Origin: Prevotella sp.
Lineage (GTDB): Bacteria; Bacteroidota; Bacteroidia; Bacteroidales; Bacteroidaceae
Length of the DNA: 64,000 nt
Direction: 5' to 3'
Assembly (NCBI GenBank): GCA_017524385.1
Contig: JAFWSS010000128.1
Span: 1 to 64,000 of the forward strand
Shown here: piece after piece, positions 8,310 through 15,249 of the stretch
Layout: every line of letters starts with the position of its first letter
Numbering within the stretch: position 1 is the stretch's first letter
Made by a program: the position numbers and the translations under genes
The notes under the pieces: generated by a model
Told to the model about the DNA's origin: nothing
Databases searched by the model: none
The model's input: the letters and a program-made list of their open reading frames with translations, nothing else

Positions 8310-8720
8310 ATGGAGAAGAAAGATTACAAAAAGCCTGTGATGATTGTGGAGAAATTCATACCCCAGGATTATTGCAAAGTGTGCGTAGCGGATGATAATA
8401 AGTATAATGCAGGAGGACATTATTATATGGACTTCAGTGGAGATGGAAGATGTCAAGGAAATGAATACGTAGGAGAGGGTGGCTCAACAACGTATTCGAA
8501 TGGTAGATACCCTAATGTACAAATTTGCCAACATCAAGTCAATTTAGGTGGATGGAGAGAAGTATTTTCAGAATATATTAGTGATCCTACTGGCCATAAC
8601 TACGGTAATAACAATGGATGGACTATATGGGTTGTTTTTAATATTAATTACAGATTGGGAGATATAGAAACTCTTTCACTAATCATACAAGATGGACAAG
8701 TTTATAAAAACCTTTCCTGA
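8310..8720 (+). CDS. Small protein with conserved leader-like N-terminus (paralogue 3)
   Basis: 136 aa. The start was set at ATG 8310, not at an upstream alternative start, because MEKKDYKKPVMIVEKF then aligns with paralogues 1 and 2. IPQDYC ends in CKVC (Cys22, Cys25), as in paralogue 1. The body is Gly/Asn/Tyr-rich (GGHYYMDFSGDGRC) and unrelated to the others. A strong hairpin terminator within a repeat begins 33 bases after the stop (8753-8783). It is the paralogue closest to the PqqD/radical SAM genes, with IS debris between. Function unknown; a precursor role is inference. Confidence 0.7.
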   Translation: MEKKDYKKPVMIVEKFIPQDYCKVCVADDNKYNAGGHYYMDFSGDGRCQGNEYVGEGGSTTYSNGRYPNVQICQHQVNLGGWREVFSEYISDPTGHNYGNNNGWTIWVVFNINYRLGDIETLSLIIQDGQVYKNLS

Positions 8721-8741
8721 TTTTATTAATCGAATCACACG

Positions 8742-8858
8742 AATCACGGGGACGGGGAATTTGATACGCATTCAAATTCCCCGTTTCTTATTTTCAATAT
8801 CATCATTTAATTCCATTCAAGTGGATTCTGTCGCTATTTTTGAACGATTACGTAATCA
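8742..8858 (+). repeat. Terminator-bearing repeat, copy 1
   Basis: Starts AATCACGGGGACGGGGAATT and continues with a long AT-rich tail ending ..TTACGTAATC. It matches copies 2 (9730-9856) and 3 (10702-10828) with several mismatches in the second half. This copy sits directly behind the paralogue 3 gene. Confidence 0.75.
8753..8795 (+). terminator. Intrinsic terminator after paralogue 3
   Basis: A perfect 12-bp stem (CGGGGAATTTGA 8753-8764 and TCAAATTCCCCG 8772-8783) with a 7-base loop is followed by the T-rich TTTCTTATTTT. The same hairpin is present in repeat copies 2 and 3. Confidence 0.7.
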
Positions 8859-9181
8859 GCTAGGGTTCGTTTTTCGGTTGTGAAGCCCATTCCACAGGCA
8901 AAGTTAAAGTAGGGACATAAGCCATCCATCTACAAATGTTTATGCCCCTAAAGGGCGGCTGTATACATCTTGCTACCCAAGGCGTTGCCTTGGGCTATGT
9001 GCTTGTTGCCCCTTCAGGCCGTCTCACTGCTGATACTATGGATAATCAAAAAAAATTACCTTGAAAAATATCAACCTGCGGTTGAAATTAGATGAGCAAC
9101 CTACGCCAAAAGACCGTGTCCACACCCAGAGCGCAGAAAACGTCATATTGGAAAAACGCAAGAATAACCTTTGGGTCAAAT

Positions 9182-9223
9182 ACCCCACCCCTGCCCCTCC
9201 CCTCAAGGGGCGGGGATATGCGC
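9182..9223 (+). repeat. GC-rich palindromic intergenic repeat, copy 2
   Basis: ACCCCACCCCTGCCCCTCCC followed by CTCAAGGGGCGGGGATATGC. Same design as 61-105 and 15100-15143. Confidence 0.6.
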
Positions 9224-9278
9224 TCAAGACATTTTGACCAGATCATTCTTGCCACACTAAGAATGTTAGAGGCAAATA

Positions 9279-9343
9279 TCCCACCCCTGCACCTTTTGCG
9301 GTCAGGCACAAGACCTGACCCTACAGGGGCGGGGATATGCGCA
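9279..9343 (+). repeat. GC-rich palindromic repeat, copy 3, with an inserted inner hairpin
   Basis: The outer arms (CCCACCCCTGC and AGGGGCGGGGATATGCGC) match the other copies. The centre is replaced by a ~30-base insert with its own inverted repeat (GGTCAGGC and GACCTGACC). It may record an insertion or a gene-conversion event. Confidence 0.5.
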
Positions 9344-9377
9344 CACACCTTTTGCTCACGACAAATTGACGCAACGC

Positions 9378-9474
9378 ATTGAGCATTCTTGGCGTTTGAC
9401 TCATTGAGCATTTTTGTTTTTTACAAAATGGAACTATTTTGAAAATACTTCCGATTGATGCAACCACACCTTCG
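9378..9474 (-). repeat. Inverted partner of repeat 300-391
   Basis: The reverse complement runs from GGTTGCATCAATCGGAAG to GCCAAGAATGCTC and aligns along its length with 300-391, including the shared run GTAAAAAACA. It lies inside the mobile-element graveyard. Confidence 0.5.
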
Positions 9475-9729
9475 AAAAATATCAAAAGGCTATGCGCATG
9501 TTGACCTTTCAGACCGCCCTACGGAAATATGCGGATAATTATAAATAATATGTACCTCGAAAATGTCAAAGTAACGCGTGTTTTTTCAATTTTGATCAAT
9601 TTCAATTATTGTGCCCACTGAAAATGAGAACATAAAAAAAAGAAGTCAATGTGATTTTCGTCACTATGATTCAGAAAAAGGTAAACCATTTGTTTACAAA
9701 GTAGATAAAGAAGTTATTTTTTTTTATTG

Positions 9730-9856
9730 GTAAATCACGGGGACGGGGAATTTGATACGCATTCAAATTCCCCGTTTCTTATTTTCAACATCATCATTTG
9801 ATTCCATTCAAGTGGATTCAGTCATCATTTTTCCACGATTGCTTAATCTCTCTAAG
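9730..9856 (+). repeat. Terminator-bearing repeat, copy 2
   Basis: 127 bases from GTAAATCACGGGG to CTCTCTAAG, apparently identical to copy 3 at 10702-10828 by eye. Copies 2 and 3 directly flank the IS21-derived segment. The hairpin of copy 2 is at about 9744-9774. Confidence 0.8.
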
Positions 9857-10701
9857 TGATAATGTCGGTCAAATGATACCGATGTTCACGCTCAAATGAT
9901 ACCGATGTTGTTACTCCAAATGATACCGCTTGTATCACTCCATCGATACCGTTCATATCGCATGAAATGATACCGTCGGAAACAATCTCATATCACTCCA
10001 AATGATACCAGTCATATCACACTAAATGATACCGCCGTATCACTTCAAATGATACCGCCGTATCGCTTCAAATGATACCGCCGTATCGCACGCATGAAAT
10101 GATACCGCCGCTCATCGTCGCAATGGCCTATTGCCACGGCATTATATTGTGCTTGGGCGCTAATGCCCATAGTAGAATAATGTCAAACAAAAAAATTACG
10201 ATGATGAAACTACGAAGAATCATCCAGATGCTGAATGAGGGTTATTCGCAGAATGACATCTGCCGTGAAACCTCATCGAGCAAGACAACGGTGTCGGGCT
10301 ACAAGAAGATGGCCGACGACACCAAGTTGAGTTACCGTGAGTTGCTCCTTATGGAGGACTCAGAGCTTGAGGCGCTGCTGCAGCCCAAATCGGCAGCCCT
10401 TCCTCCCGACCCCCGCAAGGCTGAGCTGGAAGCCTTGATGCCGGAAATCATGACGCGCCTCTCCAAGCGCTATGCGACGGTAGAGCTGGTGCACCAGGAT
10501 TTCTACCTGAAGCGATGCCCTGCAGGCTACGGCTACACACAGTTCAACAAGCACGTCAAGGCGTGGCGTGAGGCGCACGACCTTTCGTATCACAATGTGT
10601 ACATTGCGGGCGAGCAGTGGCAGATTGATTTTGCGGGAGATCCGCTCTGGCTGACCTCCCGCAGCACAGGCGAGCTGACCAAGGTGGTAGTGTTGGTATG
10701 C
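9857..10701 (+). mobile_element. Truncated IS21-family element (left end plus part of istA)
   Basis: The segment opens with TGATAATG and an array of about eleven AAATGATACC-type repeats (9873-10110), the multiple terminal repeats typical of IS21-family ends. It continues into the istA start at 10180. It is cut at 10702 by repeat copy 3, so the rest of istA, all of istB and the right end are missing. Confidence 0.75.
9873..10110 (+). repeat. Array of AAATGATACC repeats at the IS21 end
   Basis: About eleven copies of AAATGATACC (one reads ATCGATACC) are spaced by 10-25 variable bases, several of which share GCCGTATCxC. These are transposase-binding repeats of the element's left end, not a CRISPR, since unit and spacing are too short and irregular. 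Confidence 0.7.
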
Positions 10702-10773
10702 GTAAATCACGGGGACGGGGAATTTGATACGCATTCAAATTCCCCGTTTCTTATTTTCAACATCATCATTTGA
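10180..10773 (+). pseudogene. istA transposase, C-terminally truncated
   Basis: ATG 10180 gives MSNKKITMMKLRRIIQMLNE, an IstA-type N-terminal helix-turn-helix (NEGYSQNDICRETSSSKTTV). It continues with AGYGYTQFNKHVKAW and QWQIDFAGDPL, the first catalytic Asp region of the IS21 DDE core. After codon 174 the sequence enters repeat copy 3, and the last ~22 codons to the stop at 10773 are repeat-derived. IstA proteins are normally about 400-550 aa, so more than half is lost. Confidence 0.8.
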
Positions 10774-10828
10774 TTCCATTCAAGTGGATTCAGTCATCAT
10801 TTTTCCACGATTGCTTAATCTCTCTAAG
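10702..10828 (+). repeat. Terminator-bearing repeat, copy 3 (interrupts istA)
   Basis: 127 bases, apparently identical to copy 2, placed in the same direction and replacing the rest of istA. The hairpin is at about 10716-10746. Either the repeat is mobile, or unequal recombination between repeats removed the rest of the IS. Confidence 0.8.
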
Positions 10829-11276
10829 ACTTCGGGGTGAGATTATCACCGGGATTTGGTGCTGTGTAGGAAAACACACGTCTCAGCCACCTTAAATCCA
10901 AGAAGTCGGAATAAAAAACGCTTCACCTCTTTTGTATAAGGGAAAAAATCATTACCTTTGCAGTCAAAATGTCCGCATTGATTCTCTGCAGGCCTTGACA
11001 GACCTTGACGCGGCGAACGAAAAGGACTTTGACGGGATGATTCTTGGTCTTCTTCCTTGTTTTTTTATCAAAACGAGGAGGAAAGGATGAGATGTGCCTT
11101 TTTGCGAATGCCAGGGCAAAGGCAAAGGTATTTGTGGCGCAAAGAACTAAAAAAGACCATATAGTCCTAAAAGTCCGTAGAATTAAACATAGGCGTTTCC
11201 CTCAGAGTCAAGTCGTGCCCCTCGGATAGAGACGATGCGAACGAAAGATTTTTCTCCCTTGTAGTCAGCAGAACAG
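10829..11276. other. Promoter and long untranslated leader before the kinase gene
   Basis: 448 bases, no convincing gene. A promoter at 10931-10960 points to a start near 10967 and an untranslated leader of about 310 bases. Only very short or alternative-start open frames occur inside it. I find no known riboswitch pattern. Confidence 0.5.
10931..10960 (+). promoter_or_regulatory. Bacteroidota-type promoter for the maturation operon
   Basis: TTTG at 10931-10934, 18 bases, TACCTTTG at 10953-10960. It is the only good promoter seen upstream of the kinase, radical SAM, PqqD and nucleotidyltransferase genes. Confidence 0.6.
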
Positions 11277-12164
11277 ATGTCATTGACCCTTACGCTGAAC
11301 GAGCATCATTTCGTATTGGAAGGAGTATCACCAACACTTCTTCCATCGAACACCCTGCTGTTTGTGACAGAAAGCAGCCATCCCTCCCCCAAGTTTACAT
11401 TCACCTTTCACCTGGTGGAGCAGTTGCCGAAGTCTCCCTCCCAGGCGCAAGGTCAGCCATGGATGGAGGTATTCCAGCGTCATAACATCATGGTGTGGCG
11501 CAGCGGGATGTTGGAGCGCCGCCTGTTGGCAGCCAGTGGGGCACACGACGCCTATGCGGTATATGAAGAGAGCAGCTCCGACCATGCCGACATTTGGTTT
11601 CTCTCTTCCCTGCAGTCCATGCTCAGCATCGACACAGTGTTCATCTCCACGTTGTCATTGGAGCGCCATCTAGCGCCCTTTGGTCACTACGTTTTCCACA
11701 GCGCCTATATGAGCCATCGTGGCGAAGCCATCCTGCTTAGCGGCCCCAGCGGCGCAGGGAAGTCCACCCATGCACATCTTTGGGAGCAATTCGTAACCGA
11801 CACCCATGTGGTGAATGGCGACCGCAGCCTCATCAGTCGTGGTGCCGACGGACGATACTTTGTGTCGGGATGGCCTGTCTGCGGCAGCAGCGGCATCTGT
11901 CACGACGAGCGCCACCCGCTTCGCGCCATCGTGTTCATCGAGCAGACACCCGGCAACCAGTTGATACGGGAGTCGGCAGCCCGCTTGTTCACCCGGCTCT
12001 ACGCACAACTGACCATCAACCACTGGGACAAGGAAGCCACTGCAGCCGCCGTGGACTGGGTGTCGACGCTTCTCAACACCGTGCCCGTCATGGTGTATGG
12101 CTGCAACATGGCTCCCGATGCCCCCTTCAACCTGAAAAGTGCCCTCTTCCCTACGGAAGAATAG
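11277..12164 (+). CDS. HPr-kinase-like (HprK-related) protein
   Basis: 295 aa. The C-terminal half carries the P-loop GPSGAGKST (156-164), preceded by FHSAYMSHRGEAILLSG (140-156) and followed by VNGDRSLI (179-186) and SGWPVCGSSG (197-206). This is the order seen in HPr kinase-related proteins of peptide-modification clusters. The N-terminal ~130 residues are unlike true HprK. No HPr or phosphotransferase genes are nearby. Relatives in paeninodin-type lasso clusters phosphorylate a precursor peptide, so a substrate among the leader-sharing proteins is plausible but unproved. It is first in the run leading to the radical SAM, PqqD and nucleotidyltransferase genes, after a long untranslated leader. 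Confidence 0.8.
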   Translation: MSLTLTLNEHHFVLEGVSPTLLPSNTLLFVTESSHPSPKFTFTFHLVEQLPKSPSQAQGQPWMEVFQRHNIMVWRSGMLERRLLAASGAHDAYAVYEESSSDHADIWFLSSLQSMLSIDTVFISTLSLERHLAPFGHYVFHSAYMSHRGEAILLSGPSGAGKSTHAHLWEQFVTDTHVVNGDRSLISRGADGRYFVSGWPVCGSSGICHDERHPLRAIVFIEQTPGNQLIRESAARLFTRLYAQLTINHWDKEATAAAVDWVSTLLNTVPVMVYGCNMAPDAPFNLKSALFPTEE

Positions 12165-12398
12165 GGTGGATACGAAAGATTTAGTGATGACAAGACAGGA
12201 AGTTGGAGCGTTATTTCAACATCTAATTTCCACTAATTAATCATCAATTGTTTCGTGCCGGCACCCATAAATGATGTAGCAAAGGACATCCATGGTTTTG
12301 TTCGGACCTCTTGGCAAGACGGACATGCATAAAGCAAGTCCCTACAACTGCAACAGGCCATTCCAACCGATTTTCAAGCGGACTCACAACTCCGAACA

Positions 12399-13568
12399 AT
12401 GGCATTAGATTTGGAGAAACATTTGGTGGCACGTGCCAATGAGGCTTTGCAGCCCTTGACCGCCAATTTTGAGTTGACGCCGCTGTGCAACCAACGCTGC
12501 GAGATGTGCTTCATCAGCAGCACACGCAGCGAGGTGGACGCCCATGGCGGTTTGCGCCCCGCCAGCGCCTGGTTGGAGTTGGGGAAGCAGTTGCAGCAGA
12601 TGGGCACCCTGTTCATCCTGCTCACCGGTGGCGAACCGATGCTCCACCCTGAATTCTCGACCATATACACGTCGCTCCGCGACATGGGGTTCATCCTCAC
12701 GCTGAACACCAACGGCACACTGATTACCGAGGAAATGTGCCGCGAAACGTTCCGTGCCAAGCCCCGCCGCGTGAACGTGACCCTCTATGGGAGCAACGCC
12801 GACACCTATGAACGCATCTGCCACCATCGCGCCGGCTTCGAGGAAACGATGCGAGGCCTCCGCCTTTTGCGAGAATACGACATCGACACGAAGCTCAACC
12901 TGAGCATGGTGAAAGGCAATGCCGCGGAATACGAAGAGTTGATGTCGATAGCCGACACATTAGGCATCCCCGTGGTGTCGAACAGTTACATGTTTCCTGT
13001 TATCCGCGGCGACGCCCCCGCCGTCGGCTGCCTCGAGTCTCGCCTGACACCAGCAGAAGCCGGCCGACTAGAAAACCTTTATCTTCGTTACAAGAAAGGC
13101 GACGAATACGAGAACTTTGCCAGCAACGCCGTTTTCCAAGCCCGCAAGTCCACGGAGCCATCATCCGAGGGCACGACATTGAACTGCCGGGCAGCAAAGA
13201 GTTCGATGTGGGTGAGTTGGCGCCACCACGTCAGTCCTTGCGTGATGCTGGAGACCCCTTGCGTAGAACTCGCCACCGGTGCGACGCACCCCTTCGCCTA
13301 CGACCCCTCGACACCATTCGCTGAGGAAGTCAAACATAAGGGCACTACCCCATCTTTGCCCGCCGGCGACCTCTCCACGGCGTGGAAGTGGCTCACCGAA
13401 GCCTGCCAGCACCTGCCCGCCTTCGACGACTGCTCCGACTGCCGCCTGAAACACATCTGCCAGGTGTGCTATGCCGCCGCCCTCCACGAGAAGCGCCAGT
13501 GCGGCACGTTGCGCTACCTGTGCGACATGGCTCAAGCAGAAATCAACCACCTATCCCCCCATGCATAA
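12399..13568 (+). CDS. Radical SAM/SPASM peptide-modifying enzyme
   Basis: 389 aa. The radical SAM cluster motif CNQRCEMC gives Cys30, Cys34 and Cys37 (CX3CX2C), followed by LLTGGEPMLHPEF (75-87). The C-terminal SPASM-type region has cysteines from about 263 on (NCRAAKS, SPCVMLETPC) and a dense set near 346-358 (CSDCRLKHICQVC), expected to bind auxiliary iron-sulfur clusters. This is the PqqE/anaerobic sulfatase-maturase design used on peptides. It overlaps the PqqD gene by 8 bases, a strong link because PqqD-type domains present the leader to such enzymes. 234 bases separate it from the kinase gene. The reaction type cannot be told from sequence. Confidence 0.88.
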   Translation: MALDLEKHLVARANEALQPLTANFELTPLCNQRCEMCFISSTRSEVDAHGGLRPASAWLELGKQLQQMGTLFILLTGGEPMLHPEFSTIYTSLRDMGFILTLNTNGTLITEEMCRETFRAKPRRVNVTLYGSNADTYERICHHRAGFEETMRGLRLLREYDIDTKLNLSMVKGNAAEYEELMSIADTLGIPVVSNSYMFPVIRGDAPAVGCLESRLTPAEAGRLENLYLRYKKGDEYENFASNAVFQARKSTEPSSEGTTLNCRAAKSSMWVSWRHHVSPCVMLETPCVELATGATHPFAYDPSTPFAEEVKHKGTTPSLPAGDLSTAWKWLTEACQHLPAFDDCSDCRLKHICQVCYAAALHEKRQCGTLRYLCDMAQAEINHLSPHA

Positions 13569-13842
13569 GACCCAGACCTTCATCCAACGAGACATAGCAG
13601 GCGAGACGATGCTCATCCCCACCGGCGACACCGCCCGCAACTTCAACGGGATGATCACGCTTCAAGGCATCGGCGGCTTCATCTGGGAACATATCGAGGA
13701 AGCCGAGAGCCTGGAGCACCTCATCGACATGATCATCACGGAGTATGACGTTGACCGCAAGACCGCCGGTGGCGACGCCCTGTTCTTCATCATGCAACTG
13801 CTCCGCGCCGGCATGGTCCGCCCGACCGGTGAAAACTGGTGA
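13561..13842 (+). CDS. PqqD-like peptide-binding (RRE) protein
   Basis: 93 aa, start ATG 13561 inside the end of the radical SAM gene. Length and layout fit PqqD/RiPP recognition elements: a beta-rich N-terminus (IAGETMLIPTGDTARNF), the central FIWEHIEEAESLEHLI helix, then EYDVDRKTAGGDALFFIMQL. Members bind the leader of a precursor peptide and hold it for the partner enzyme. Its overlaps with both neighbours (8 bases upstream, GTGA downstream) imply translational coupling. The likely ligand here is the shared N-terminal segment of the small proteins at 6.2-8.7 kb; this is inference. Confidence 0.85.
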   Translation: MHKTQTFIQRDIAGETMLIPTGDTARNFNGMITLQGIGGFIWEHIEEAESLEHLIDMIITEYDVDRKTAGGDALFFIMQLLRAGMVRPTGENW

Positions 13843-14990
13843 TACCATTCCCTCCCCCCCTGTTGAACGATACCAACGACATATTACTTTCACTCACCCG
13901 TGCCGCCCTTTGGGACAGGGAGCCGCACCTGGACGGCCCCCTCGACAGTGCAACCTGGGAGTCGGTCTATCACCAAGCCCGCAAGCAAACGGTCCAAGGC
14001 ATTGTGTATGACGCCGTCTGCCGCCTCCCCGAACCCCAGCTGCCCCCCGACGACCTGTTGTGCACTTGGATGGAAGAAGTGGGCTTCATCGAGTCGAACC
14101 ACCACCGCCATCTGAAGGCACTTGCCTGGGTGACCAGCCGTATGGAGGCCGAATCCACCCTTCGCCCCATCGTCCTCAAGGGCCTTCCCATAGCCAACCT
14201 CTACCCGCTCCCATCTCACCGTGTGAGCGGCGACATCGACCTCTTCTTCGGCAGCCTTGCCTCCTGTGAGGAAGCCAACCGCCAAGTGGAGTCGTGGGGC
14301 ATCCCTGTCACCTACGGCAAGTATGGCGAAAGCAGCTACCTGACCGCCGAAGTACCCATCGAGCACCACGGTCTCCTTGTCCTTTCCCACGTGCCATGGC
14401 GGAAAAAGCGCCTCCGTGCCTGGATTGAGCACCGTCTGACCGCCGCCGACTCCACGATGGAGCAAAACGTTGAAAACATCCCCGTGCGCGTGCTGTCGCC
14501 CGAACTCGACTTGCTTCAACTGAGCAGCCACGCACTCAAACACTCCTTGAACGAAGGCATCGGCCTCCGTCAGTTGTGCGACATCACGCTTTTTGTCGCC
14601 CATCATAGGAAGGCGCTCCCCCCCGAGCGCGTCCGTCCACTGCTCAAACGCTTCGGCCTTCTTCGTTGGACCGACCTCTGTTTGAGCTACGGCCTCACCC
14701 ATCTCGGCTTGAGTGAAGAGCAGCTGCCATTCCCTGTGCAGACACGCCCGCAACAGGTGGCCTCCATGCATGAGGAGGTGATGCAAAGTGGCAATTTCGG
14801 TTTCCTCGACGAAAGATACCACACCGCAGGAGAATCCCCCCGGCAAAAAGCCACAGCACGCCGCATCTCACGCAACGTGTGGCGATACATGCGTCTGTCG
14901 CCCCAAGAAGCCCTGTGCTGGTCGTTGGGACTAGTCGCCATACGTGCCGGAGAGAAGGCAGGGATGAGTTTTGGGGAGGAATCGGAATAA
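13839..14990 (+). CDS. Nucleotidyltransferase family protein (NTP_transf_5-like)
   Basis: 383 aa with a GTG start at 13839 that overlaps the PqqD stop (GTGA). VLKG (about 112-115) followed by NLYPLP and SGDIDLFFG (about 130-138) is the Pol-beta-type nucleotidyltransferase motif set of the uncharacterised NTP_transf_5 family. That family commonly accompanies PqqD and HprK-related genes. It could transfer a nucleotide or related group to the maturing peptide or to a sugar. The 3' end of the gene runs into a repeat of GGAATCGGA-type units (14978-15053). Confidence 0.8.
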   Translation: MIPFPPPLLNDTNDILLSLTRAALWDREPHLDGPLDSATWESVYHQARKQTVQGIVYDAVCRLPEPQLPPDDLLCTWMEEVGFIESNHHRHLKALAWVTSRMEAESTLRPIVLKGLPIANLYPLPSHRVSGDIDLFFGSLASCEEANRQVESWGIPVTYGKYGESSYLTAEVPIEHHGLLVLSHVPWRKKRLRAWIEHRLTAADSTMEQNVENIPVRVLSPELDLLQLSSHALKHSLNEGIGLRQLCDITLFVAHHRKALPPERVRPLLKRFGLLRWTDLCLSYGLTHLGLSEEQLPFPVQTRPQQVASMHEEVMQSGNFGFLDERYHTAGESPRQKATARRISRNVWRYMRLSPQEALCWSLGLVAIRAGEKAGMSFGEESE

Positions 14991-15053
14991 TCGGAGGAAT
15001 CGGAATAATCGGAGGAATCGGAGAAATTGGAGGAATCGGAGGAATCGGAAACC
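14978..15053 (+). repeat. Short tandem repeat at the nucleotidyltransferase 3' end
   Basis: Units of GGAATCGGA and GGAATAATCGGA repeat about eight times across the stop codon and into the spacer. Slippage here would alter only the last few residues and the spacer. Confidence 0.7.
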
Positions 15054-15099
15054 AAAAGAAATAGGGTACCCAATTTGTTGTATCGACATTTAATCAAAG

Positions 15100-15143
15100 A
15101 CCCCACCCCAGCCCCTCCCCTGAGGGGAGGGGATATGCGCACC
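15100..15143 (+). repeat. GC-rich palindromic intergenic repeat, copy 4
   Basis: CCCCACCCCAGCCCCTCCCC, then TGAGGGGAGGGGATATGCGC and ACC. Nearly the same as 61-105 and 9182-9223. It separates the maturation genes from the polysaccharide genes. Confidence 0.6.
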
Positions 15144-15249
15144 GATTGTTGGACGAGACCTCTTGACAAAGAAAGCGAAACGTAATCTTTATGAAAAAAC
15201 AGATTACAAAATGGACACCTTACAAAAGAAAGTACAAAAAAATCGAGAT

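Larger units (their letters stand above)
8721..10179. other. Repeat- and mobile-element-rich gap
   Basis: 1.46 kb with no intact gene. In order: repeat copy 1 (8742-8858); a 19-base palindrome CCCAAGGCGTTGCCTTGGG near 8979-8997; two GC-rich palindromic repeats (9182-9223, 9279-9343); the inverted partner of 300-391 (9378-9474); a 40-codon open stretch (9611-9733) of no recognised family; repeat copy 2 (9730-9856); and the left-end repeat array of an IS21 element (9857 on). Confidence 0.6.

Noticed and set aside
9873..10110. CRISPR array
   Set aside because: Repeats of about 10 bases with 10-25 base irregular spacers lie at an IS21 end before istA; no cas genes.
11044..11229. Small ORF in the kinase leader as a precursor peptide
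   Set aside because: It needs an alternative start, has no leader similarity to the three small proteins, and its composition is not protein-like.
11277..12164. True HPr kinase/phosphorylase (hprK)
   Set aside because: The N-terminal half is unlike HprK, no HPr or PTS genes are near, and the context is PqqD/radical SAM.
11277..14990. Lasso-peptide cluster
   Set aside because: No asparagine-synthetase-like cyclase and no transglutaminase-like protease; a radical SAM enzyme is present instead.
15163..15249. Longer N-terminus for the Wza-like lipoprotein
   Set aside because: It would bury the lipoprotein signal; ATG 15250 gives a standard signal and lipobox.
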